DNA from: Thalassorhabdomicrobium marinisediminis
GTDB taxonomy: Bacteria; Pseudomonadota; Alphaproteobacteria; Rhodobacterales; Rhodobacteraceae
Assembly: GCF_003072065.1 (NCBI RefSeq)
Contig: NZ_QCYG01000001.1
Location: 124,001 to 188,000 of the forward strand
Length of the DNA stretch: 64,000 nucleotides
Direction of reading: 5' to 3'
Notes under the pieces: generated by a model
Told to the model about the DNA's origin: nothing
Seen by the model: the letters and a program-made list of their open reading frames with translations, nothing else
The model's database searches: none
Translations under genes and position numbers: made by a program
Part shown: positions 44,024-52,660 of the stretch, piece after piece
Position numbering within the stretch: the stretch's first letter is position 1
Layout: each line of letters begins with the position of its first letter

Positions 44024-45777
44024 CAGACCAGCACGCTGCCTTTGGCGTCGATCACGCCTTGGGTTTCGGCATCGCCCAGCAGCATGTCGTTGTGCGCCTT
44101 GCCCGAGGGGATCATCGGGAAGCAGTTTTCGTGCTTTTCCACCAGACAGTCGAAGATCACCGGCCCGTCGTGGTTGAGCATCTCCATGATCGCGTCGTCC
44201 AGATCGGCGGGGTCGGAACACAGGATGCCCTTGGCGCCGAAGGCCTCGGCCAGTTTCACGAAATCGGGCAGGCTTTCCGACCAGCTCGAGGAATAACGCT
44301 CACCGTGCAGAAGCTCTTGCCACTGACGCACCATGCCCAGACGTTCATTGTTGAGGATGAACTGTTTCACCGGCAGGCGGTACTGGGTCGCAGTGCCCAT
44401 TTCCTGCATGTTCATCAACCATGAGGCTTCACCGGCCACGTTGATGACCAGCGCGTCCGGATGCGCCATCTGCACGCCGATGGACGCGGGGAAGCCGTAG
44501 CCCATGGTGCCCAGACCGCCCGAGGTCATCCAGTGGTTCGGCTCTTCAAAGCCCATGTATTGCGCGGCCCACATCTGGTGCTGGCCCACTTCGGTGGTGA
44601 TGAAGCGGTCCTTGCGGTCCTTGGTCAGCGCTTCCAGCCGGGACAGGGCGTGCTGCGGTTTGATGGTCTTTTCACCTTGGGTATAGGCAAGGCAGTTGAT
44701 CTTTTTCCACGTGTTGATCTGGTCCCACCATTTGCCGACGCCTTCGGCGTTGGTCTTGCGGCCGCGGGATTTCCAGACCTTGAGGATGTCTTCCAGCACA
44801 TGGGCCACGTCGCCGATGATCGGGATGTCCGTGCGGATCACCTTGTTGATCGAGCTGGGGTCGATGTCGATATGCGCCTTGATGGAATTGGGGCTGAACT
44901 TTTCGATCACGCCGGTGATGCGGTCGTCGAAGCGCGCGCCGATGTTGATCATCAGATCGCAGTCGTGCATCGCCATGTTCGCTTCGTACAGCCCGTGCAT
45001 GCCCAACATGCCCAGCCATTTGTCGCCCGAGGCGGGATAGGCCCCCAGCCCCATCAGGGTCGAGGTGATGGGAAAGCCCGTGCCCTCAACCAGTTCGCGC
45101 AGCAGCTGGCTGGCCGCGGGGCCGGAGTTGATGACGCCGCCGCCGGTGTAGAACAGCGGCTTCTTGGCGGTCTCCATCGCGGCGACCAGCTCGGTGATCT
45201 CGTCCAGATCACCCTTCACCTGCGGCTGATAGTGTGAAGAGGCAGGCGCGGGCTTGGTGTATTCGCCCGAAGCGAACTGCACATCCTTGGGGATGTCCAC
45301 CAGCACCGGACCGGGGCGGCCCGTGGTGGCGACGTGGAAGGCCTCATGAATGATGCCGGACAGCTTGTCGGTCTCTTTCACCAGCCAGTTGTGCTTGGTG
45401 CAGGGGCGGGTGATGCCCACGGTGTCGGCTTCCTGAAAGGCGTCCGACCCGATCATGAAGGTCGGCACCTGACCGGAGAAGACGACGATCGGGATGGAGT
45501 CGAGCAGCGCGTCGGTCAGACCGGTGACCGCGTTCGTGGCACCGGGGCCCGAGGTGACCAGCGCCACGCCGACCTTGCCGGTCGAGCGGGCATAGCCCTC
45601 GGCGGCGTGGACCGCGCCCTGTTCGTGACGCACAAGGATGTGCTTGATCGAGTTCTGCTGGAAAATCTCGTCATAGATCGGAAGCACCGCGCCGCCGGGA
45701 TAGCCAAAGACTGTGTCCACACCCTGATCTATCAGGGCCTGAACCATCATTTTCGCACCGGTCATCTGAGCTGACAT
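44023..45777 (-). CDS. ilvI: Acetolactate synthase large (catalytic) subunit
   Basis: It condenses two pyruvates to acetolactate, or pyruvate with 2-oxobutyrate, for branched-chain amino acids. The 584-residue ThDP enzyme shows the cofactor-activating Glu in VRHEQGAVHAAEGYARSTGK (about residue 51) and the FAD region FMIGSDAFQEADTVGITRPC. The ThDP motif is modified at its second part: GEASWLMNMQEMGTATQYRL. The conserved motif normally has GDG or GDASF at this point. An attenuator precedes it (45839-45945). The product could equally be called IlvB. Confidence 0.96.
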   Translation of the reverse strand: MSAQMTGAKMMVQALIDQGVDTVFGYPGGAVLPIYDEIFQQNSIKHILVRHEQGAVHAAEGYARSTGKVGVALVTSGPGATNAVTGLTDALLDSIPIVVFSGQVPTFMIGSDAFQEADTVGITRPCTKHNWLVKETDKLSGIIHEAFHVATTGRPGPVLVDIPKDVQFASGEYTKPAPASSHYQPQVKGDLDEITELVAAMETAKKPLFYTGGGVINSGPAASQLLRELVEGTGFPITSTLMGLGAYPASGDKWLGMLGMHGLYEANMAMHDCDLMINIGARFDDRITGVIEKFSPNSIKAHIDIDPSSINKVIRTDIPIIGDVAHVLEDILKVWKSRGRKTNAEGVGKWWDQINTWKKINCLAYTQGEKTIKPQHALSRLEALTKDRKDRFITTEVGQHQMWAAQYMGFEEPNHWMTSGGLGTMGYGFPASIGVQMAHPDALVINVAGEASWLMNMQEMGTATQYRLPVKQFILNNERLGMVRQWQELLHGERYSSSWSESLPDFVKLAEAFGAKGILCSDPADLDDAIMEMLNHDGPVIFDCLVEKHENCFPMIPSGKAHNDMLLGDAETQGVIDAKGSVLV

Positions 45778-45838
45778 CTTGTAATCCTCGTTCTGGCGTT
45801 CGTCAGTGTCGTTCTTGGGTATCGTGATCGTGTCGCAT

Positions 45839-45865
45839 AAAAAAGCCCCCGAGGGTATCGGAGGC
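45839..45865 (-). terminator. Attenuator terminator of ilvI
   Basis: On the minus strand an 8-bp stem GCCTCCGA/TCGGGGGC (one G-U pair) with a five-base loop is followed by TTTTTT, 26 bases after the leader peptide stop and 62 before the ilvI ATG. Its 5' arm is overlapped by CCCATGCGC, which can pair instead with GCGCATGGG inside the leader peptide gene. Confidence 0.85.
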
Positions 45866-45891
45866 GCATGGGAACCGGAATGGTCAACCTG

Positions 45892-45945
45892 TCAAAAGCC
45901 CATGCGCGTTCGTCCTACTACGATTAGAATGCGTGACATTCCCAT
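45892..45945 (-). CDS. ilv leader peptide (attenuation control)
   Basis: A 17-codon ORF, MGMSRILIVVGRTRMGF, with AGGAG three bases before the ATG (a second ATG two codons on gives better spacing). It has five consecutive branched-chain codons, Ile-Leu-Ile-Val-Val. Shortage of charged Ile, Leu or Val tRNA would stall the ribosome there. That would leave GCGCATGGG near the end of the ORF free to pair with CCCATGCGC and disfavour the terminator at 45839-45865. This is classical amino acid attenuation. Confidence 0.85.
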   Translation of the reverse strand: MGMSRILIVVGRTRMGF

Positions 45946-45967
45946 TGCTCCTGTCTGCGTTAGGGGC

Positions 45968-45996
45968 GTTATGCCCGCGCGAGGTTGAAGGGTCAA
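45968..45996 (-). promoter_or_regulatory. Promoter of the ilvI leader
   Basis: On the minus strand TTGACC (45996-45991) and CATAAC (45973-45968) are separated by 17 bases. Transcription would start near 45960, 15 bases before the leader peptide ATG. An AT-rich stretch (46031-46052) lies upstream and may act as an UP element. Confidence 0.65.
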
Positions 45997-46212
45997 CCGC
46001 CCGCGTGGAGAAAATGTCGCGGGGCGGCGGGTTTTTGTAATTTTGTTAAATACGCCGGCATGAGGCCATGCGGCCCACGGGGCGCCGCGCCGGGGCGGGG
46101 GCTGTCCGACAGTGGACCCGGCGGCGGGAGATGAGAAGGGCGCAGGCTTTCGCAACAGGCGGCAATGTGCGGTGGTGCGGCTGCCCGATGTAGCAGCGAA
46201 GCCGGTTGCGCC

Positions 46213-47049
46213 TCAGCGCTGCCCGCCGGGCAGGTCGATCCGCGCCACCTGCTCGGCGATGGGGTCCACCGAGATGGGGTTCAGCTCATTGGAATAATCG
46301 CCGGTGTCGCGCAGCACTTCCCAAGCGCCATCGCGATACACTTCAACCCCCTTGAAGCGCGCCTTATAGCCCATCTTCTCGGACCCCGGGACCCAATAGC
46401 CCAGATAGACGTAAGGCAGCCCCAGTTCGCGCGCGATCTCGACATGATCGAGGATCACATAGGTGCCCAGCGAGTTCTTCATCAACTCGGGCGCGAAGAA
46501 TGAATAGACCATCGACAGCCCGTCATCGAGAATGTCCGTCAGGCAGACCCCGCGCAGCCCTTCGTAAGTGTCGGATCGGTCGTCCCCCACCGTCGGGTCG
46601 CGGTATTCGATCAGCCGTGTGCGGATCGGGGTTTCCTCGACCATGGCGGCAAATTCGAACAGGTCCATGTCAGCCATGCCGCCGGTGGCGTGGCGACTGT
46701 CGAGGTAGTCGCGAAACAGCGCGAACTGCGCCTCGGTCGCCCAAGGAGAGGAGGCCGTGCGCTCCAGATGGCGGTTGCGCTTGATTACCCGCCGCTGGCT
46801 GCGCGAGGGCGCGAAATCCGCGACCTTGATCCGCGCGGACAGGCAGGCGTTGCAATCCGCGCAGGACGGCCGGTACAGCACGTTCTGCGACCGGCGGAAG
46901 CCCTGCTTGGACAGGCTGTTGTTCAGCGCGTCCGCCTCATCCCCTTGCAGCGCGGTGAACAGCTTCCGCTCCATCCGGTCCGCCAGATAGGGACAGGGCT
47001 GGGGGGCCGTCACGTAGAACTGCGGCGTAAGGGGAAGGCTGTGACGCAT
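46213..47049 (-). CDS. bpt: Leucyl-transferase of the N-end rule (Bpt/Ate family)
   Basis: This 278-residue aminoacyl-tRNA protein transferase of the arginyltransferase family adds Leu to N-terminal Asp or Glu, marking proteins for ClpSAP. The N-terminal domain has [20 protein letters not shown] and the cysteine motif [20 protein letters not shown], then [12 protein letters not shown]. The C-terminal domain ends with [20 protein letters not shown] and [13 protein letters not shown]. The start is ATG 47049; a GTG two codons upstream is weaker. Confidence 0.93.
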   Translation of the reverse strand: MRHSLPLTPQFYVTAPQPCPYLADRMERKLFTALQGDEADALNNSLSKQGFRRSQNVLYRPSCADCNACLSARIKVADFAPSRSQRRVIKRNRHLERTASSPWATEAQFALFRDYLDSRHATGGMADMDLFEFAAMVEETPIRTRLIEYRDPTVGDDRSDTYEGLRGVCLTDILDDGLSMVYSFFAPELMKNSLGTYVILDHVEIARELGLPYVYLGYWVPGSEKMGYKARFKGVEVYRDGAWEVLRDTGDYSNELNPISVDPIAEQVARIDLPGGQR

Positions 47050-47186
47050 GAACACTCAGCATTTGGGGCAAGGACAGGCGCAGCCTAGCAACAACAGGCT
47101 GCGGGCCACAAGCTGCATATAGCACGGGTTTTCAAAGGATTGGTTACACCTGCCGCGCGGCGGCGCAAGACGTCGTCAAGGCCTTG

Positions 47187-47648
47187 TCAGGGCAACGAGC
47201 GGTTGAGCATCGTCGTCCCGAGCACCAGATCGGTCAGGCCCTGACCCTTTTCGGTCACGATCATCGACAAGACCGAGAGGGCTTGCACGACGAATGTGCC
47301 GAAGCTCAACGTGCTGCCCAGCGTGTGCAGAAACGCCATGCCCGACGACAGGGGTTGCTGCGCGTGGTCGCGCAATTCGATGGCCATCAGACGCATGCCC
47401 CAGGTGGCCGAGCGGTTCGAGATCGTGATCCAGCGATAAAGAAAGCCGGTCATGGCCCAGATCACCGGGATCGCCATGAGCGGAAAGACCAAGAGCGCGC
47501 CGATCAGCGCCAGCGGCAGGATCAGCGGCGCGGCGAGCAGGGCGGTGAAGCACACGTCGATCAGCCAGGCGAACAAGCGCTTGGGCAGCACGCCTTCATA
47601 GAATTCAGCGGGCAGGGTGTCTGTCTGATGATCGAATGTCGCGGTCAT
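47187..47648 (-). CDS. RDD-family membrane protein
   Basis: This 153-residue protein starts MTATFDHQTDTLPAEFYEGV at ATG 47648. The RDD signature is present as LPKRLFAWLIDVCFTALLAA, with further helices at about 47-70 (LPLALIGALLVFPLMAIPVI) and near the C-terminus. NRSATWGMRLMAIELRD is the usual polar loop. RDD proteins are small membrane proteins of mostly unknown role, some in ion transport. It is downstream of the DUF2852 gene on the same strand, 104 bases away. Confidence 0.85.
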   Translation of the reverse strand: MTATFDHQTDTLPAEFYEGVLPKRLFAWLIDVCFTALLAAPLILPLALIGALLVFPLMAIPVIWAMTGFLYRWITISNRSATWGMRLMAIELRDHAQQPLSSGMAFLHTLGSTLSFGTFVVQALSVLSMIVTEKGQGLTDLVLGTTMLNRSLP

Positions 47649-47752
47649 ATGGGGTCCGTGTGCTGGGGCGTGGTTCGGTGTGATGTGCGGCGAACCGCAG
47701 GCCGCCCCCGCGCGGGATGGGCGGCGGGGGCGCTGTCTTGCAGATAGGGGCG

Positions 47753-48217
47753 TCAAGCGCGGGTGTCATCCCCGTCGCGGTCTGCCGATGTCGCGGCGCC
47801 GGATTCGGCGCGGGCGGCGCGGTCTTTCATGAACTGGTCGAACTCGGCCTTGTCCTTGGCCTCACGCAGACGCTTGAGGAACTCCTCAAAGCTGTGCTGC
47901 TCGTCTTCCAGACGGCGCAGGGTCTCGGCCTTGTAGGCGTCGAACGCCGCGTTGCCGGAAGAGCGCATGGTGGTGCGCAGGGTGGAGGTATGGGTGCGCT
48001 TGGATGCGCAGGTGCCGGTAAACATGCGTTTGCTCCAGATCATATAAGCCAGAAGGGCGAGGCCAACGGGCCAGACGAAGATAAAGCCCAAGACCATGGC
48101 GGCGATCCATGCGCCCTTGCCGCGGTCGTCAAGCCAGCCTTCGGCGCGCCTGAACCAGTTTCCGCGCACCGGCTGCGCATAGGGGGCGGAGTAGTCGATG
48201 GTGGATGAGGTTGTCAT
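47753..48217 (-). CDS. DUF2852 membrane protein
   Basis: This 154-residue protein has a soluble N-terminus containing GNWFRRAEGWLDDRGKGAWI, one strong hydrophobic segment (AAMVLGFIFVWPVGLALLAY), and a charged helical C-terminus (AFDAYKAETLRRLEDEQHSF and EEFLKRLREAKDKAEFDQFM). The Trp/Gly-Pro pattern and the C-terminal DEFLK-like helix match DUF2852, found in Alphaproteobacteria with unknown function. Two operator-like palindromes lie upstream, so expression seems regulated. Confidence 0.82.
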   Translation of the reverse strand: MTTSSTIDYSAPYAQPVRGNWFRRAEGWLDDRGKGAWIAAMVLGFIFVWPVGLALLAYMIWSKRMFTGTCASKRTHTSTLRTTMRSSGNAAFDAYKAETLRRLEDEQHSFEEFLKRLREAKDKAEFDQFMKDRAARAESGAATSADRDGDDTRA

Positions 48218-48241
48218 TTGGTGGCTCCAGATTGCTTCTTG

Positions 48242-48260
48242 ATGTGAATGCCTTTCACAT
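48242..48260 (-). promoter_or_regulatory. Palindromic operator 1 before the DUF2852 gene
   Basis: ATGTGAA-TGCCT-TTCACAT is a perfect 7-bp inverted repeat, 25 bases upstream of the DUF2852 ATG. The seven-base gap between TGTGA and TCACA is one base longer than in Crp sites, so a different regulator is likely. Confidence 0.55.
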
Positions 48261-48299
48261 TACCCAAATGGGGAGGGTGGGGCAGCCGCGCAAGATTTA

Positions 48300-48318
48300 A
48301 TGTGAATGTATTTTACAT
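48300..48318 (-). promoter_or_regulatory. Palindromic operator 2 before the DUF2852 gene
   Basis: ATGTGAA-TGTAT-TTTACAT repeats the pattern of the site at 48242-48260 with one mismatch, centred 58 bases further upstream (about 5.5 helical turns). The region is AT-rich, as expected of a promoter. Confidence 0.5.
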
Positions 48319-48361
48319 TTACATTCTAGTGCCTTGTAAAAATTAGCTAAAAATTGCCGTA

Positions 48362-48832
48362 TCAGGCGGTGAAGTCGCCCGTCTGCGCGGTCGACAGGCG
48401 CTGCAGATCGTCCGGAGCGATGGGGAAAATGTGCCGCGGCGTGCCCGCGGCGGCAAAGACCACGTCGAACTGCGACAGGCGCGGATCCCAGAAGGCCCGG
48501 ATCGGGGAGAGGTGCCCCACGGGGGAGACGCCGCCGATGGCAAAGCCGGTCTGACTGCGGATCAGGGTGGCGTCCACCTTGCCCAAAGGCTCTCCGGCGA
48601 GCGTGCTGGCTTTCTCCGCGTCCACCTGATGGCCGCCTGCGGTGACGAACAGGATCGCCTCGCCCGTCTGCTCACCGCGAAAGATGATCGACTTGGCGAT
48701 CTGGTCAAGGTGACAGCCCGCCGCTTGCGCCGCGTCGCGGGCAGTGCGGGTTCCGCCCGGCATCTCGAGCGGTTCAATCTTGAGACCGGCGTCGGCAAGG
48801 GTGCGGGTGACACGTTTCAGACTTTTGCTCAT
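48362..48832 (-). CDS. YbaK/EbsC-family aminoacyl-tRNA deacylase
   Basis: This 156-residue protein of the YbaK fold hydrolyses mischarged tRNAs (Cys-tRNA-Pro or similar). The family residues are ARDAAQAAGCHLDQIAKSII, the Lys-bearing FRGEQTGEAILFVTAGGHQV, and FAIGGVSPVGHLSPIRAFWD (GG-x-P-x-G motif). The specificity within the family is not decidable by eye. It is divergent from glnE, with 63 bases between the two starts. Confidence 0.9.
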   Translation of the reverse strand: MSKSLKRVTRTLADAGLKIEPLEMPGGTRTARDAAQAAGCHLDQIAKSIIFRGEQTGEAILFVTAGGHQVDAEKASTLAGEPLGKVDATLIRSQTGFAIGGVSPVGHLSPIRAFWDPRLSQFDVVFAAAGTPRHIFPIAPDDLQRLSTAQTGDFTA

Positions 48833-48895
48833 GGCCGCACTCTGGCGCGGGATTGGGCCGTTGACCAGCCCCCCCGTGCGCTCCAGAGTCGGGCC

Positions 48896-51682
48896 ATGAA
48901 TTTTGCCAGCCGCCTGACCCGCTCACCCGACCCTTACGACGCCGACCGCGCCGCCGAAGGGGTGGCCGCGTTCGGCGATTGCCCGCCCGAGGTGCGCGGG
49001 CTGATCGCGGGCGCGGCGGGGTGCAGCCCCTATCTGCACGGGCTTTTGGCGAAAGAGGGGGACTGGCTGAAGGGCGCGTTGGACGACCCCGAGGCCGCTT
49101 TGGAGGCCGAACTTGCCACGGCGGCGGATCTCGCGCTGGGCGCGCTGATGCCCGGGCTGCGGCAGGCAAAGCGGCGGGTGGCCTTGCTCACCGCGCTGGC
49201 CGATCTGGGCGGGGTCTGGTCGCTGGAGGAGGTGACCGGCGCGCTCACGCGGCTGGCGGATGTGGCGGTGGACGTGACGCTCAAGCGGCTGGTTGCCGCC
49301 GAGATCAAGCGTGGCAAGCTGCCCGGACAGGAACCGCAGGACGCCGAGACCGCGGGCGGCATGGTCAGCATCGCCATGGGCAAGGGCGGCGCGCACGAGT
49401 TGAATTATTCCAGCGACATCGACCTGATCTGCCTGTTCGATGAAACCCGCTTCGACCCCGACAGCTACCACGACGCGCGGCAGGCCTTCGTGCGGGTGAC
49501 GCGCAAGATGACCGCCACGCTCAGTGATCTGACCGGCGACGGCTATGTGTTCCGCACCGATCTGCGGCTGCGGCCCGACCCCTCGGTGACGCCCGTGTGC
49601 CTGTCGATGGAGGCCGCGGAGCGCTACTACGAAAGCCTTGGCCGCACGTGGGAGCGGGGCGCCTACATCAAGGCGCGCGCCTCGGCCGGGGATATTGCGG
49701 CGGGTGAGGCGTTTCTGCAAACGCTGACCCCGTTCGTGTGGCGCAAACATCTGGATTTCGTGGCCATTCAGGACGCCCACGACATGCGCCTGCGCATCCG
49801 CGAGCATAAGGGGCTGGGCGGGGAGATCAGCCTGCCCGGGCACGACATGAAGCTGGGGCGCGGCGGCATTCGCGAGATCGAGTTTTTCGCCCAGACGCGG
49901 CAGTTGATCGCCGGGGGGCGCGATCCGGCGCTGCGCTGCCGCGACACGGTGGGCGCTTTGGCGGCGCTGGCGCAGACCGACTGGATGACACAAGAAGAGG
50001 CGGACACCCTGACCGCGCATTACCGCGCCCACCGCGAGGTCGAGCATCGCTTGCAGATGTTGCGCGACACCCAGACCCACGCCTTGCCGCAAAGCGACGA
50101 GGGCTTCGCGCGGCTGGCGGCTTTCATGGGCACCGATGTGGCCACGTTGCAAAGCGATCTGCGTGCCCGACTTGAGGAGGTTCACACGCTCACCGAAGGG
50201 TTCTTTGCCCCTGACGAGGTGCCCGTCGCCGACGACTTCGGCGCCGAGATCACCGACCGCTGGGCCACCTATCCGGCGCTGCGTTCGCCCCGGTCGGTGG
50301 AGATCTTCAAGCGGCTCAAACCGCAATTGATGGAAGCCCTGAAGGACGCCGCGAAACCCCATGAGGCGTTGCTCGCTTTCGACGGGTTCCTCAAGAGTCT
50401 GCCCGCGGGGGTGCAGGTGTTCTCCCTGTTCGAGGCGAACCCGAAGCTCACCACCCTGATCGTGGACATCGCCGCGACCGCGCCCGCGCTGGCGCAATAT
50501 CTTGGCCGCAATGCGGCGGTGTTCGACGCGGTGATCGGCGGCGATTTCTGGGCCGATTGGCCGGGTCCTGACGGGTTGCTGGCGCAGGTGCAAGAGGTCC
50601 TCGCGCGTGAGGATGACTATGAAGACAGGCTGGATGCAACGCGACGCTGGATGAAGGAATGGCACTTCCGCATCGGCGTGCATCACCTGCAAGGGCTGAT
50701 CGACGCCGAGACGGCGGGGCGGCAATATGCCGATCTGGCCCGCGCGGTGTTAGAGGCGCTGTTTCCGGTGGTTGTAGAGCAGTTCGCCGAGAAGCATGGG
50801 GCACCGCCGGGGCGCGGTGCCGTGGTCGTCGGCATGGGCAGTCTGGGCGCGGGGCGGCTGCATGCGGCGTCGGACCTCGACCTGATCGTGATCTATGACG
50901 GCGCGGGGGTTGAGGCCTCCGAGGGGCGGCGGCCACTTGCCACGCGGCCCTATTACGCGCGGCTGACGCAGGCCTTGGTGACCGCGCTGACCGCGCCCAT
51001 GGCCGAGGGGCGGCTTTACGAGGTCGATATGCGGCTGCGTCCCTCGGGCGGGCAGGGGCCGGTGGCCACGGCGCTGGCGGGGTTTGAGCCCTACCAGATG
51101 GAAGAGGCCTGGACCTGGGAGCATCTGGCCCTGACCCGCGCGCGGGTGATCGCCGGGGACGCGGGCGTGGCGGCAGACGTGGAAGCGGTGCGCGAGCGGG
51201 TGTTGCAGATCAAGGGGCAGGAAGCGGGCATCGCCGAAGACGTGGCCGCCATGCGCGCGCGCATCGCCGGGTCGAAACCCGCGCAGGGCCAATGGGATGC
51301 CAAGGTCGGCCCGGGGCGCCTGCAGGATGTGGAACTGGCCGCGCAGATGGTGGCGCTGCAGGCCGGATCGACCGTGCGCGCCACCGCCGCGCAGATCGAA
51401 GCGGGGCGGGCGGCGGGGCTGCTGGATGCGGCGCAGGCCGAGACGCTCACCACTGCGGCGGATCTGTGTTGGCGGGTGCAGGCGGCGGCACAGCTTGTTC
51501 TGGGCACCGGGCTGGACGCGGGCCTGAATGCAGACAAGCTGGGCGAGGGCGCGCGGCGCTTCCTGCTGCGCGAGACCGACACGCAGACACTGGACGATCT
51601 GGCCGCGCGGATGGATAAGACCTGCAGCGCTGCAGCGCGGGTGATCGCGCAATTGGTAGGAGAGAGCGATGGCAAAGGGTGA
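48896..51682 (+). CDS. glnE: Bifunctional glutamine synthetase adenylyltransferase/deadenylase
   Basis: This 928-residue enzyme adds AMP to GlnA or removes it in response to PII and glutamine. The N-terminal deadenylylation nucleotidyltransferase has MGKGGAHELNYSSDIDLICL (DxD pair). A central GlnE helical domain follows, and the C-terminal adenylylation domain has MGSLGAGRLHAASDLDLIVI. ATG 48896 is chosen; the ORF extends upstream over the divergent ybaK and is not coding there. Its targets glnA and glnB are at 1-1006. It overlaps the next small gene by 14 bases. Confidence 0.96.
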   Translation: MNFASRLTRSPDPYDADRAAEGVAAFGDCPPEVRGLIAGAAGCSPYLHGLLAKEGDWLKGALDDPEAALEAELATAADLALGALMPGLRQAKRRVALLTALADLGGVWSLEEVTGALTRLADVAVDVTLKRLVAAEIKRGKLPGQEPQDAETAGGMVSIAMGKGGAHELNYSSDIDLICLFDETRFDPDSYHDARQAFVRVTRKMTATLSDLTGDGYVFRTDLRLRPDPSVTPVCLSMEAAERYYESLGRTWERGAYIKARASAGDIAAGEAFLQTLTPFVWRKHLDFVAIQDAHDMRLRIREHKGLGGEISLPGHDMKLGRGGIREIEFFAQTRQLIAGGRDPALRCRDTVGALAALAQTDWMTQEEADTLTAHYRAHREVEHRLQMLRDTQTHALPQSDEGFARLAAFMGTDVATLQSDLRARLEEVHTLTEGFFAPDEVPVADDFGAEITDRWATYPALRSPRSVEIFKRLKPQLMEALKDAAKPHEALLAFDGFLKSLPAGVQVFSLFEANPKLTTLIVDIAATAPALAQYLGRNAAVFDAVIGGDFWADWPGPDGLLAQVQEVLAREDDYEDRLDATRRWMKEWHFRIGVHHLQGLIDAETAGRQYADLARAVLEALFPVVVEQFAEKHGAPPGRGAVVVGMGSLGAGRLHAASDLDLIVIYDGAGVEASEGRRPLATRPYYARLTQALVTALTAPMAEGRLYEVDMRLRPSGGQGPVATALAGFEPYQMEEAWTWEHLALTRARVIAGDAGVAADVEAVRERVLQIKGQEAGIAEDVAAMRARIAGSKPAQGQWDAKVGPGRLQDVELAAQMVALQAGSTVRATAAQIEAGRAAGLLDAAQAETLTTAADLCWRVQAAAQLVLGTGLDAGLNADKLGEGARRFLLRETDTQTLDDLAARMDKTCSAAARVIAQLVGESDGKG

Positions 51683-51935
51683 TGCGACGGACCCCAAGGG
51701 GTTGATCGAGGAAGCCTACCGGATCGAGGGGATCAGCACGGCCGAATGCCGGTCGATCTTTCTGGACTGGGCGCTGAGCGTCGCAGGCGATTCCCGCCGC
51801 GCCGTGCGCGCCCTGCAGGACAAGCACCGCGACAAGGACGAGGATCACCCCATGAGCCGGGTGCTGGCGCAGGCCGTGGACGACGGCGCGCCGCCCGTGC
51901 GCCGGGGTGGGCGGCGCGGGCGCACTGTGGGCTAA
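51669..51935 (+). CDS. Small protein coupled to glnE, function unknown
   Basis: This 88-residue protein starts MAKGDATDPKGLIEEAYRIE at ATG 51669, inside the glnE 3' end, with GGTAGGAGAG as ribosome-binding site. It has a helical core (TAECRSIFLDWALSVAGDSR) and an Arg/Gly-rich basic tail (PPVRRGGRRGRTVG) that could bind nucleic acid. It is presumably translated together with glnE. I do not know a function. Confidence 0.75.
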   Translation: MAKGDATDPKGLIEEAYRIEGISTAECRSIFLDWALSVAGDSRRAVRALQDKHRDKDEDHPMSRVLAQAVDDGAPPVRRGGRRGRTVG

Positions 51936-51938
51936 GGC

Positions 51939-52580
51939 CTAGCGCGGCAGGGCGGACGCTTCGGCCGCCAGCGCGGTGATCGCATCCCAGTCGCCGCTTG
52001 CGACCTTGTCCTTGGGCGCCACCCACGAGCCGCCCACGCAGAGCGTGTTGGACAAGCTGAGATAGTCGCGCGCATTGGCCAGTGACACCCCGCCCGTGGG
52101 GCAGAACCTCACCTGCGGGATCGGCGCGCCGATGGCTTTGAGCGCGGGCGCGCCGCCGTTGGCCTCGGCCGGGAAAAACTTCTGCGTGCTGTAGCCGCGT
52201 TCCAGCAGGCGCATGGCCTCGGACGCGGTGGCCGCACCGGGCAACAGCGGCAGGTCGTTCGCCTCGCAGGCGTCGAGCAGCCGGTCGGTGGCGCCAGGCG
52301 CGACGCCGAAGGTTGCGCCCGCCTCTTTCGCGGCTTCGACATCGGCTTCGGTGAGCAGCGTGCCCGCGCCCACGACGCCGCCCTCAACTTTTGCCATCTC
52401 GCGGATCACGTCGAGGGCGGCGGGCGTGCGCAGGGTGACTTCAAGCGCGGGCAGGCCGCCGGTGATCAAGGCGCGGGCCAGGTCGGCGGCGATGCTTGCA
52501 TCGTCCACCACAAGGACCGGCACCACGGGGGCGAGGGAGCAGACCTTGGCGGTGAGTTCTGAGGCGTGTTCGGGGGTCAT
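51939..52580 (-). CDS. eda: KDPG/KHG aldolase (Entner-Doudoroff)
   Basis: It cleaves 2-keto-3-deoxy-6-phosphogluconate to pyruvate and glyceraldehyde 3-phosphate. The 213-residue protein shows the catalytic Glu in GGLPALEVTLRTPAALDVI, the GAGTLLTEADVEAAKEAGAT region, the Schiff-base Lys in STQKFFPAEANGG, and the phosphate-binding PTGGVSLANARDY. It lies 80 bases after edd on the same strand, with repeat 52618-52650 between them. Confidence 0.96.
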   Translation of the reverse strand: MTPEHASELTAKVCSLAPVVPVLVVDDASIAADLARALITGGLPALEVTLRTPAALDVIREMAKVEGGVVGAGTLLTEADVEAAKEAGATFGVAPGATDRLLDACEANDLPLLPGAATASEAMRLLERGYSTQKFFPAEANGGAPALKAIGAPIPQVRFCPTGGVSLANARDYLSLSNTLCVGGSWVAPKDKVASGDWDAITALAAEASALPR

Positions 52581-52617
52581 GAAAAACCTTTCGCGGGATC
52601 GTGCGGGGCGATGTGCG

Positions 52618-52650
52618 CCTCCGGCGGGAGTTTATTTGGTCAGATGAAGG
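52618..52650 (+). repeat. Dispersed intergenic repeat, family C copy 2
   Basis: CCTCCGGCGGGAGTTTATTT is followed by GGTCAGATGAAGG, matching 30 of 33 bases of 38397-38429. It lies inside the edd-eda transcription unit, in antisense orientation. Confidence 0.75.
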
Positions 52651-52660
52651 GACCGGGGCG

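Noticed and set aside
48242-48260. Crp/Fnr site
   Set aside because: The spacing between TGTGA and TCACA is seven bases, one more than for Crp, and the Fnr core TTGAT-N4-ATCAA is absent.
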